Shown: positions 36,121 through 47,129 of the stretch, piece by piece
Layout: each line of letters opens with the position of its first letter
Numbering within the stretch: the stretch's first letter is position 1
Origin: Hofstenia miamia
Taxonomy: Eukaryota; Xenacoelomorpha; Acoela
Length of the DNA: 64,000 nt
Reading direction: 5' to 3'
Assembly (NCBI GenBank): GCA_004352715.1
Contig: SCFE01000006.1
Coordinates: forward strand, 1,410,614-1,474,613
Position numbers and translations under genes: made by a program
The notes under the pieces: model-generated
What the model saw: the letters and a program-made list of their open reading frames with translations, nothing else
Told to the model about the DNA's origin: nothing
The model's database searches: none

Positions 36121-36291
36121 CGCCTGAACGGGACATACACTGTTTTTCTCCAGAAAGCAAAACATTTAGATTAATTGTTGTGTCCATTGGAATTTAAATT
36201 TTTTTACTAAAATCAGAATTCCCATTGAAAAAAATTAATATTTTTATATATTTCAAGTACAGGAATAATTCTTAGCACAAAATTTCATCAA

Positions 36292-36443
36292 TATATATAT
36301 ANNNNNNNNNNNNNNNNNNNNNNNNNNNNNNNNNNNNNNNNNNNNNNNNNNNNNNNNNNNNNNNNNNNNNNNNNNNNNNNNNNNNNNNNNNNNNNNNNNN
36401 NNNNNNNNNNNNNNNNNNNNNNNNNNNNNNNNNNNNNNNNNNN

Positions 36444-36478
<35 letters not shown>

Positions 36479-36482
36479 ATAT
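36292..36482. repeat. (TA)n microsatellite containing an assembly gap
   Basis: TA repeats on both sides of an N gap (36302-36443), within the intron of the TMEM272-like gene. Confidence 0.9.
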
Positions 36483-36802
36483 ATTATTATCATGGAGGAT
36501 TAAAAACTCCTGAAAATGTCTAAACTCAATAGGCCGACTGTAGAGGATTTGTCCATCCGCTACTGCTCAATTAACATACACATACAAAGATAAAGAAAAT
36601 GAATATGATAAGAATGCCATCTAAATTGTACACATAAATTACATCTTTTATATTAGTAAAATAACATTCACTTTAGATATAAGATGCTTCTAGGCTTAAT
36701 TATTTTACACTAATACACTACAAAGATTAAATTTTCACTTAGGCAATAGCAAAATAAAACTTACATAGCTATAAACTTCATTTCTATTATAGTATTACGA
36801 AC

Positions 36803-36862
36803 CTATTGTAATCATGGCGATTGGAACCAAACACATGAGACTTGCGAAGCATAGACAGAACA
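36803..36862 (-). CDS. TMEM272-like membrane protein, upstream exon (first helix)
   Basis: A 60-nt exon coding for FCLCFASLMCLVPIAMITI, a hydrophobic first membrane helix. It ends in the VPIAMITIG wording that precedes the CPVQP motif in TMEM272-like proteins. The acceptor is GTACATATTTAG ending at 36863 and the donor is AATAG then GTTCGT from 36802. Phase 1 at both ends joins perfectly to the last exon at 35587. At least one more exon, carrying the start codon and cytoplasmic N-terminus, must lie further right; it was not found. Confidence 0.75.
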
Positions 36863-39320
36863 CTAAATATGTACATTGAAATTGAGAAACGACACGAATT
36901 CATTATTTAGGGATTTGCTTCAGGTAAAATGTTCTCAGAAGTATTTATTAAAGAATTTTTACAATGTATGCCCACATGTTCCAAATGCCCTGATATTTAT
37001 AGTAGAAATAGGTTGAGTGTTCCCAAAAGATTTTTTTTGAAAGATATTTAGATGCTTGAGCGCGAAAACATATACCAAAATATAAATATTGGTTGCTCGT
37101 GTGGATTGGGTACAAATTTGAATAAGGTGTGAGTGTGGTTTGGATTGAGTGTGAAAATGGTTATCGATGTCCGGGAACTCAAGGGGCAGTCCGCCCACAC
37201 TTTCCTAATAAGGCAACCTCCAAGCGTAGTTCCTGGTAAACCTAATTTCTTCGAATGCGCGTGACTTTTCGAAGTCCCGTACCTATAGAGGACTTTAAGC
37301 AAAAGGCTAAATGAAAGTGCTGACACGTCTACTTAGATTTTGGTGGCAGCAGGTGCTTACTAAATTACCAGAGTTAGTAGTTTTGGCTGGCCAAAGCGGG
37401 AGAGTTACAACCCATTCAATTGAAATTCAGCCTTTGGCTTCACTCCGCTGATCAGATTCAGCACAGACCAGTGTTCTAAGTGCCAGGCATATCCAGAGGA
37501 TTCTTATGATCATACCTCCTTAGCAGTCACACTCTTATTGATTTATTTCCGGACTCAGATAGTGGTTTTACCCATTTATGAGTCTGTGGACTGCCACAAT
37601 AACCGTACCCATGTCCATCCTTGATTATAACTATATCCTACGTAGAACTCTATCTATCTTACTAATTTTTCTTCACCTGCTACAGTGCAATAATTTGAGT
37701 TTGAATATTATGTATAGTACATTATTTTAAAATATTGTTTTGAAAAAATCATTCATCACACATAAAATGTAATGTATAACATGTGAACTTATTTAAAACT
37801 GCAGTGAAGTGCATACTGTTAATTCTACCTCATCTGTTATTGGTCTCGATGAAATACAACAAAAATTAACATTATAGCAGAAGAGCAGAAACAGGAACAT
37901 ACATACACAAAAATTGTGATTTAGTAGATGAATTATAGAGTTCACAATTAAGAATTGAAACTGTCTGCAAAATATGTGTTATGCTAATATTAATAGATAA
38001 CATGGAAAATTATTATTTTTGTAAAGGAACAAAAAATAGACGTCATGATATTAAAAATCATGCAAAAAAGATTCACTCATATCCATTGACAGTTAAGAGA
38101 CCAGTAAATTCGTCATTGAAGAATTGGAAAATGCATGGAAAGAAGGATCCGGTGGTCTGATTTATTGTAATTGGCGACGAAGAATGACTTAGGAATTTCA
38201 AAAAAAATCACAGTGCCAAAAATGGGCATTAAATTTACATTGACAATGTAAATTGAAGGGGGATTATAACAGTGGAAACCATTTGAATATATATAATTGG
38301 AAACAGAAGTCAGCTGCAATAATTAAAAATCTTCAGCCATTTCAAAAATTTATTAATTGTCATTTCTAAATTTGCAAAGGTAAAAAATTTCCAAAACACA
38401 TAGAAGTTATTTTCTGATTCCAGAACAGTAATTTCAAAATTGTGTCTTGTGCACAACAAAGATTGATCCAATAATAATTTTAGAGAAAATAATTCGGAAT
38501 ACCTGATTTAAATAGGGACCATAAAACTTTGTAGAAAACATCAAAAAACTGAACGATTCTCTTCACAAAATCTCGATCAAAACGCTTCCAATAAAAATCC
38601 ATGTGGGACTAAGTCATCATTGGACATGTGACGCTTTGAACAAATAAATTCAAATATGAAATGCCGACAGATAAAGGCAAATTTAAACAACAGCCTGTAA
38701 TATTAACATACGCGCCCATATTAATAGATTGTGCAAATAATATTTAGTATATTGAAAGAAGTTTTATTAATACATTATGCTTGTTTATCTAGCAACAATT
38801 TTCGAATTCCAGATAAAACATGGTATACATTGCCCTCGACAATATCTTCAGTATAAGATTACCAATTTTTCATTTATTAGTGTATTCACAAAAAATAGCT
38901 CACATTTTTACCATGACATAATAGATGAGCAGATTTAATATTTTTTAATTTGACTTAGTCACCTCAGTGTAAGAGCAAGAAGCTTAGCTTATCACTTATC
39001 TTGGCTGGGTGTTTTAATTTTTATAACTGGGCAGGGTGCCCAAAGAGCACCCTTCCCTTCATAAGATCATCATCAAGCAGCGAAATTTGCTAGGACTCTA
39101 ACTTTGATATGGCTGAATGAAAGAATAAAAAATCGATATTCTGGTGCCCTTCTCTCATAATGGGCGCTTGCGTCAGGAAATTGATCGTAGTTGCAAAACA
39201 TTCGAAAAATATGTGTTCCCATAGCCCTGTAATTTGGCAGGGTGATAGCTGACATGTATCTAAGTACAAACATATCCATTGTATATATCAAAAAATTAGT
39301 AATATATAATATATATGCAA
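36863..39320. other. intergenic or intronic stretch
   Basis: 36940-37650 is distinctly GC-richer than its neighbours but has no convincing reading frame, RNA gene or inverted ends; it may be an old repeat. At about 38010-38170 (+) a zinc-finger-like residue (YFCKGTKNRRHDIKNHAKKIH) is open for about 50 codons and then stops. It could be a transposon scrap but is too short to classify. Confidence 0.3.
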
Positions 39321-40495
39321 ACATTTACGGAACAACATATCGATTACAGGATGAAATTAATAATATATTGATTTTATTGAATAAAATTAATATATCCCAA
39401 AAATATATTATAAAATTAATAAGACTTTTAATGTAATGATTCGTGTCCTATCATTATTTAAAAATATAAAAAATGACGCAAATATTTCAAATTTGAGATA
39501 TTGTATTTTTGCTTTGTTTATAGCTTGTTTTATTTTTTTAAGCTATAGATATTAATCCCGTTAAAGGTCCTTCACATTAAATTATGTGAAAATTGTAAAT
39601 TTTGTTTTGTATTCTATATATGACATATATATATTTCATTTACATGAATTTGAAATATTGTATTTTCTACATAAATTACATTTATTTACTACTACTTCTA
39701 CACTACATAAATTACATTTATTTACTACTACTTCTACACTTACTGTAAATTTTTGAACGTTAAAAATGGTGAGTGATCAGTTTTGACAAGTGGTCCATGC
39801 CAACCGGGACTGCGAAATCTTACGCAAATTTTGTAATTTTAATCCTAAGTCAACCAAGTATATTTATACTTCTTAGTAAAATATTGTCTTAAGCACAACA
39901 AATTAATATATTGTTATTATTAATCNACATTTACGGAACAACATATCGATTACAGGATGAAATTAATAATATATTGATTTTATTGAATAAAATTAATATA
40001 TCCCAAAAATATATTATAAAATTAATAAGACTTTTAATGTAATGATTCGTGTCCTATCATTATTTAAAAATATAAAAAATGACGCAAATATTTCAAATTT
40101 GAGATATTGTATTTTTGCTTTGTTTATAGCTTGTTTTATTTTTTTAAGCTATAGATATTAATCCCGTTAAAGGTCCTTCACATTAAATTATGTGAAAATT
40201 GTAAATTTTGTTTTGTATTCTATATATGACATATATATATTTCATTTACATGAATTTGAAATATTGTATTTTCTACATAAATTACATTTATTTACTACTA
40301 CTTCTACACTTACTGTAAATTTTTGAACGTTAAAAATGGTGAGTGATCAGTTTTGACAAGTGGTCCATGCCAACCGGGACTGCGAAATCTTACGCAAATT
40401 TTGTAATTTTAATCCTAAGTCAACCAAGTATATTTATACTTCTTAGTAAAATATTGTCTTAAGCACAACAAATTAATATATTGTTATTATTAATC
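39321..40495. repeat. approx. 570-bp duplication joined by a single N
   Basis: 39321-39925 and 39927-40495 match along their whole length. The only difference noticed is a 36-bp unit (TACATAAATTACATTTATTT and 16 more bases) present twice in the left copy (39668-39703, 39704-39739) and once in the right copy. A single N at 39926 separates them. This looks like two alleles placed side by side by the assembler. Confidence 0.85.
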
Positions 40496-42058
40496 AATTT
40501 GGTACAAAAAACAAAATTTGAGAATTTCCCATCATGAAAAGTAATTATACATTTAAAGGTACAAAGGGCGTAATTTTACAAAAAAATGAAATTTTTTTGT
40601 AAATTGAATATTATTTATTTTTATATATAAATTTAAAAATCATTGATGACAATGGTAATACAAAATTTTGTGTTATTTTATACGATGCAATGGCACTTAT
40701 GACATATTTGCTTCGATTTGACTATTAAAATTCCTCATTTTGCATTTTCAACAACGGTTGAACTAGAATCGAATGTGTCCCACTTCATACAATGCTAATT
40801 TCTAATTTAATTGACAATAGCAAAATATGGATATTACCTTTCATATTAAGGTAAATAGGGAATCATAGCAGCACTTGGTTTGCTAAACTTGTTGTTTATA
40901 GTTCTTAAAGAGAGCCTTTTACACAAAGGATCAGCAATTACTGCTGTGCATACCAATTTCTAAAAACAGTAAGAACTAAAGAGCACAATATACAAGCTCG
41001 ATGCCTGCAATGCTGTGTGAAATTAGAATATCCAGAGCTTTGTAGCTGTTTGCGACAGTCTTGAAATATCTCGTTTTGGTTAGTTATAACGCCTAATTAA
41101 GCATTGTTTGCAATTATTTTTAAATCAATCATTATTTCTGGGTAGGTCCCACCCAAGACCACGATGGATGTTGAATAGCAAGCCCAACTATAAATCATTT
41201 TTTTCATTTATGTTGATGAAGATGCTGTAAAAGTCAAAATAAATATTTATTCAACTTTATTGATAAAATGACTATGAAAATGCTTATCCATCAAACAACA
41301 AAGCTGACTCAAAACCTGGTTTGAATAACTTTAATACTTCCGTAAGGGGGTGTTGGTTCCAACAGTACTTAGGGAGTGCATATTATCTTCCAAAAAATGA
41401 ATCTAAATTGCTACATAAATTTTGAGATGTATCTGAGGATTATGATCACTCAAAATTCTGATTTTCTAAGAAACACTAAGCTTTTATGCAGATACCAAAA
41501 TTTAATAATAGAATTTATGGTAAACAAAGAGCTACTAATACCCAAAAGATTTCCAAGGGATTTGTTAGAAGAACTACCTTGAACAAATACATAAGGAAGC
41601 TTTGAACAGATGCTATTTCTACAAATGCTCTATAATTTAAACAAATATTTTGCTAACCAAGCAAACTTGCATACACTGAACAAATTTTAAGGCAAGTCTG
41701 CGTTTCTCAATTATATTACAGAATAATAGGGACACAGCCCCCCCAATTTTAGTGTACACTTAATACAATTAAATTTACTAGATATTATTTGTTGTAGTGC
41801 TTGGTCACTCGTCAGCAGAAAAATGCTCCAGCTGCTTCATATCTCCACTGTGCTAGCCAAGTTCTTATCCTGAAATTTTTATTTTGGATTTTCTTAATGG
41901 AAAATTGCTCTAACTGCAGTCCTCACGTAGTTTCAAATAATTTTTATGATAATTGAAAAATTGAGCGGGAATATTATATTGCAAAATTATACAATATATT
42001 GCAATTTGAATATTTCTTAATGCAGTGTGGCCAACTATGTTACTACCATATGGTAAAT
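40496..42058. other. intergenic, upstream part of a duplicated block
   Basis: No gene recognised. About 41560-41720 is recognisably similar to 49620-49800, suggesting that the RGS duplication began here, before the hAT relic interrupted this copy. Confidence 0.4.
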
Positions 42059-42925
42059 CTAGCTACTCGAAAGGCATTGAAAATTAATCCTATATGCAAT
42101 ATGCTTTGAATTCCTTGTGATAATCCAAATTACGGAAGATACTTCAGGTCTACTACTAACACTTTTCAAGTCTCTACAGTCAGCAACAGCAGATCTTAGT
42201 GTTGGAATGCATCTTGTCGATGACGTTATAAAGATGTTAGAAACCAAGAAACAGAATGCGGACATAGAATTCAACCATCTCTTTGTGAAGGTGATAGAAA
42301 CTGCGCAGAAACTAAATGTAGAAGGGAAAATACCATGAGGAGTTAGTCGATAAACCCACTGGGAAAACTACAGCTCAGTGAAGCAGACACATTTTACAAG
42401 AAGTCTATCTACATTCCATGCCTCAACATTTTTAATGTGCAGCTGAAGGAATGCTTTGCACCACATGACTGAATCAGTCTCCGGTACTCAGGACTACTAC
42501 CAACATTCATTGATGGTACGTCTTTTATAAATCTCAAAGAAGCCCTTTACCTCTACAAGGCTGACGTTGGTGCAGGTAACGTAATTCAAGGAAAATTTAG
42601 CAGATGGAAGCTGAAGTGGACTAGTGTGGCTATGGCTGATCACGCAGGGAATGTTTTGGAGATATGGAATGAGTGCAGCATTAGTCTTTCTCCGCAGATA
42701 CACCTATTGCTTTGTCTTTCCTGACTTTAATACTGATCTCGGCATTTTGTGAACGATCGTTTTCTGCACTTGCGTCTACTGAATTCGTATTTACAGAGTA
42801 CGATGGGAGAGACAAGGCTAAATGGCCTAGTGCAAATGAGCATTAATCGAGACATTCCAGCGGATCCGTCAAAACTACATGACGAGCTTGGAAAGAATAA
42901 ACGAACATTGACTTTTGTACTGTAA
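42059..42925 (+). pseudogene. decayed hAT-type transposase (ZMYM1-like)
   Basis: Plus-strand fragments in shifting frames. At 42140-42338: SLQSATADLSVGMHLVDDVIKMLETKK then FNHLFVKVIETAQKLNVEGKIP. At about 42760-42925: NSYLQSTMGETRLNGLVQMSINRDI, the conserved end of the hAT dimerisation domain in zinc-finger MYM / hAT-derived proteins. Many stops separate the blocks. It interrupts a block that is continuous in the other copy of the RGS duplication (between about 41720 and 43120), so it either inserted after the duplication or was lost from the other copy. Confidence 0.65.
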
Positions 42926-43886
42926 TGTTTTCTTTTCTTTTTACAACACATACAGCTCTTTAAAATTTTAAACGAAAACATTTTTATTCCGTCTATTAAG
43001 GGAAATATATTCAGTTATAAACAACATCTTTTGGCATCAAGAAACTTTTTAATCATTAAATACTTGCTGTATATAGTTTCGTGTTTCTTTGACTGTGTTC
43101 TCCCCGAAAAAATTTCTGGCTGCGCCTTGTGAATAAAATACATGTATGTGATATATTGTGGGATGAATTTTGTCTTCCTTTGAATTGATCTGTCTTAGGT
43201 AAGCTATTAAAGGGTGACAAATTTTCATTTTTTAACTCATGTTAATTACTGATGTATAAACTAAGGATTACGCATTTTCTCAAAGATAAATTCCGAAGTT
43301 TTCGCAATGGTTTCTATTATTTATAGTCAATACGACATAAAAGTGAATAGAATTGAATTGAAGGAAATTGTATTAAAAAATCATATAATTATATGCCTAA
43401 GGGATATTCGCAATTTTTAATCTTTACATTGATGAAAATTAATGGGTCTTAGTAAAAAGTGTTTTATTTAAGATTCCATCAAATGGCTCAGGATGGGGTG
43501 AAATTCTACGACACCCAGCGCCACCCCCTTGGTTACGACACTGGCATAAAATATTGATCTAATATTTGAAAATTGACTACTGAGTTTAGCAATCAAAATA
43601 CCTGATACTAAATGAAAATTATTTCTATATAATAAATTCAATAAATTGTAGTTTATAATCGCGATAATGAAAATGAAATGCCAAGACAACAACTATAGAC
43701 ATACATTGAAATCAAGATGCGTATTGACAAAAGTAACGTGTTTCAATTATTAATTACTTCGTAATTTGTTAATTAGTTAATTGAAGCAGATATTTACGCA
43801 GTTTGTAGCGCACTTCAACTGTAGTATCCGTAAACATGACAGCGTCAAGGTGGAGGGGATTTAACGTAACCATGGCCGACGTATCA

Positions 43887-43935
43887 ATGATTGGCTTTGT
43901 CAGTTACGAATTCAGACAGATTATTTTTTATAAAT
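43887..43935 (+). promoter_or_regulatory. conserved RGS promoter: inverted CCAAT box and TATA box
   Basis: ATTGG (43890-43894), a conserved GGCTTTGTCAGTTA and GAATTCAGACAGAT stretch, and TTTTTATAAATG (43924-43935) lie just before the start codon at 43969. The same order and spacing occur before the second RGS gene at 50207-50252. The conservation and the TATA position indicate a core promoter with a very short 5' leader; transcription start is inferred. Confidence 0.6.
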
Positions 43936-43968
43936 GATTGCATTTTGAAGCTAGATATTTATTTAACG

Positions 43969-44484
43969 ATGAACGACCACAGCACGTGCACACTAACATC
44001 AACTTATCCAAGATGTCGCGATGACTACCATTCGAAGTTCAAATCTTCAAGGCGCTCAAATCTTAATGCACGCTGGATAATGAAAAAATTAAAAGCAAAC
44101 TCCACAATCCGCCATTCCTTTCCTGCACCCTCTAATTCAAAGTTTCAAAAAACTCTTGATAACAAATCTCTTCGCAAAGAATTTATGGATTTCCTAATGA
44201 AGGAGCATTCATCCGAAAACCTGGAATTCCTTATCGATTGTCAGAAGTTAGCTTCAATACGAAGAAAAAATCAATGTTCAAAGCGAGCTATTAAGTTATA
44301 CATGAAGTACTTTTCAGATGCATCGCCTCATGAACTAAATGTAGATAGGTCTACTAAGTGCTCTACAGCGTGCAAGGTGGCGGAGTGTCCTTCTGCGGAA
44401 AGTTTCAATGAAGCTTATCTTCAAACTCTCATACTCTTGCAAACCGATGCCTTTCGGAGATTCCAATCAATTTGCAGTTCTTAA
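43969..44484 (+). CDS. intronless RGS-domain protein, copy 1
   Basis: 171 residues. RGS proteins speed up GTP hydrolysis by G-alpha subunits and so shut off G-protein receptor signalling. The N-terminal 55 residues are basic and serine-rich (KFKSSRRSNLNARWIMKKLK), suited to membrane attachment. The RGS box spans about 58-168: FQKTLDNKSLRKEFMDFL, the key HSSENLEFLIDCQKL (the EN pair contacts G-alpha), IKLYMKYFSD, then NEAYLQTLILLQTDAF and the final F. The 44-residue gap between helices is rich in cysteine and serine. The start is set at MNDHSTC because the paralogue begins there and the TATA box lies just upstream; the frame extends further 5' only in this copy. AATAAA follows about 60 bases after the stop. 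About 15 residues differ from copy 2. Confidence 0.85.
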   Translation: MNDHSTCTLTSTYPRCRDDYHSKFKSSRRSNLNARWIMKKLKANSTIRHSFPAPSNSKFQKTLDNKSLRKEFMDFLMKEHSSENLEFLIDCQKLASIRRKNQCSKRAIKLYMKYFSDASPHELNVDRSTKCSTACKVAECPSAESFNEAYLQTLILLQTDAFRRFQSICSS

Positions 44485-44579
44485 CATATTACTGTATATT
44501 AGTTGTATATATTGTTTAATTTAATTTGTATTTTTTAACTTAAATAAATTCTTTTTTGACTTATTTTAATGCGGTACAT

Positions 44580-46838
44580 TAATTATACAGAACTTCGATT
44601 TTATATATAAATATTATATTTTAAAAAAAATGCTAAGAATGTAATTTAAAACTTTAACTTATTCAGAACAATGTAATGTATTATATTCTATATCTACTGT
44701 ACATATTGCAATTATTTTCGATTTTTGAATGCTTAGCATGCTAAGCCCTTATGTTTGAATGGAATGCTTCTAGGAGGTGTAAACATTTGCATAAAAAAAC
44801 TTAATATATGAATTAAGCGCGATCTTTACCAACTCACACAAGGGCTTCTAAATATTTATAAGCCCTTGAACTCAAAACATTGTCTAATTTTGCACATATA
44901 ACTCTAAATAACACCAATCCCAAAATCTTTGTTAAGACATTGATTACAGCTTTGCGATACTCTGGCTTTGAGAAAGAATCTTTGTTAGTGGAAGTTGTAA
45001 TAAAGAAAAGCCTATGTGTACATCAAGGTGCTTGAAAATTTCACTTTTTGAAAATTCAAACTGTTATGCATCTTCCAATGAACTCTTCAATATTTTCTTT
45101 AAGGCCAAATATAATACTGCGGCAGGATTTAGAAAACATGAAATGTTATATTCAGTTTATTATTTAAAGGAGCATTAAGAATAAACTACAATTATTTGAA
45201 AGTTTATGAATTTCTAAACATGGACATACATTTGCATATGTATATTGTAATATTTTCCAAGTGCTTCGTGTTGATCGTATTGATCTTCTGCAGTATCAAA
45301 TATTTCAGAAATAAATTCCGAACAATAAATTATCAAGTGTAACTCTAAAATTTTGTATTTCATTGACAAAGTGGGCCATTTACTGCTCTAGTTGTAAATT
45401 CATTTTTTCACAAACCATTTCTATGTTGAGATTTTTCACATTTCCTAAACAATTTGAAATTTAACAAAAAAATTTCATATTATATTCATAAAGACAATTT
45501 GCAAAAATTCAGATTCAAAATTTACACAACGTCACATAGAAGGCCAATTAAATATCATAAACGTTTCCTCCAAATAATTCAAACATTGCAGAAATATCTT
45601 TGTATTTGCAATTCGCTCGACTTATTGAAACTATCTGATGAGCAATGTGTGTATGAACTTCTAATTCTAACATTTTCAAATCCTGCACAAGTTAAAACAG
45701 CACTCTATCGTCATATCTACGCTTGTGTGGTTCAATTAGATTATCAATCATTTTGCTTTTTTCGATAAAATTATGTCATATTGAAATTTTAGGTATTTCT
45801 AATTTTTATGAGTATCTATTACAAATTGAGGACTCGACCTTATTTCTTTCAGACTTTTAAATTTTCACGTTCTAGATATCTAATCCAGCATAAAAATTCT
45901 ACATTTGGAAAAGGAAATATTGCCTCAAATATAGTTCAGGTCAAAAAGAGTGACCACATTACCAACACATTTTTGATAACAAACGAAAGACAAATAGAGG
46001 CTTATAAAATATATTTGAAAATTTAATTGTCTCAGCTTGTAACCTGGTGACACTAACGCTAAATTGTAAGACTACATCGATAGAAATTCATACTTCATGC
46101 TATTCGTAATTTTACTATTATTATAGCAAAAATAACTTCCATATAACATAGCTTAATGATTAACTGAACACATAATAAACAATATTAGCAAGCTAGCTAA
46201 TATTTAATTAAAAAAGTATAGATTTTTAGCAAAAATGCGTTCTAGATTGAACTTTGTCGAACAGAATTGTCTGCTGGAAGCTATAGTTGATTCACAAAAT
46301 CATGATCAAATATTGGGAAAATGCTTTTCAATTTATATTCCTGGATTTTGTTTGATTGTCAACATACAAAAATTGCCAATCTAAATCTATTTAAAGATTA
46401 TAATTTTGAGTGTAGGTGTGATCTTTTTTCAAACAGTGGCAAGTAGTGTGTCTATGAGGGGTGACGGCATTTGGGGTTTGTTCTAAAAACGCAACTTATT
46501 TATAGAAGATAGAGCAGAAAATTTATGAATTTTTTATCTCACTCATCATTTGCATACCTTTTACATATTAAAGCTGTGTCATAGCTTCAATAGTACTTCA
46601 GGTGATTTACTGTAACTTTCATAAGTAAATATACCATTTTTTGTTTTAATCCAAAAATGAATGCTACTTTTGAAAAAAATGATTAGCAAAACGAAGGATA
46701 TCTATTTTCTTTAGTTTGCGGAGTTAATAAAAGATAACAACCAAAAATTTACTTAAACAACATACATTTTGATTGTTAAATCTAAGAATTTTCTGTATAA
46801 TATAAAAAATATTAAAAGCTACGTAGAGAGACGACATT
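44580..46838. other. intergenic between RGS copies
   Basis: No gene recognised. Two adjacent open stretches on the plus strand (45454-45768 and 45808-46026) contain protein-like words (LSDEQCVYELLILTFSNPAQVK) but no domain I recognise; they may be a decayed coding relic. Confidence 0.3.
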
Positions 46839-46936
46839 TTAAGACAATTTTTTTTCAAAATATTGAAAATATTGCGCTGCTTTTGGCAAGTCAAATTGAA
46901 TACAACTGAGATGCCCACCTTCAGCAAATCCTCTGA
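46839..46936 (-). CDS. candidate terminal exon, protein not recognised
   Basis: A 98-nt segment on the minus strand after a good acceptor (AATATTCTTACAG ending at 46937). After two leading bases it encodes RGFAEGGHLSCIQFDLPKAA and eleven more residues before a TAA stop. The glycine, alanine, proline and histidine content is unlike random AT-rich DNA. The overlapping longer minus-strand frame is leucine/phenylalanine-rich and less protein-like. Upstream exons would lie to the right. I do not recognise the family. Confidence 0.35.
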
Positions 46937-47129
46937 CTGTAAGAATATTTTCGACGTTCCAAGATTTTCCAGTTTTTGAAGAAGAAAAAATCTATATTCA
47001 GAAATTGTTTTAACAATAAATAGAAATACTGATAACAAATTCTGAAAGCGTCAAGAAAGTAATACAAAACTAAACAAAAAAATGAAAACAACGAATATTT
47101 ACAAATAAAAAGTGGTTAACTTGGGCTAT

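Noticed and set aside
36940-37650. GC-richer block as a protein-coding gene
   Set aside because: Open stretches on both strands are short, and the translations do not resemble any domain; no splice-bounded exon was convincing apart from the TMEM272-like exon just to its left.
43891-43968. N-terminal extension of RGS copy 1
   Set aside because: It would include the TATA box, is absent from copy 2 and lacks an ATG at its beginning; the shared ATG at MNDHSTC is preferred.
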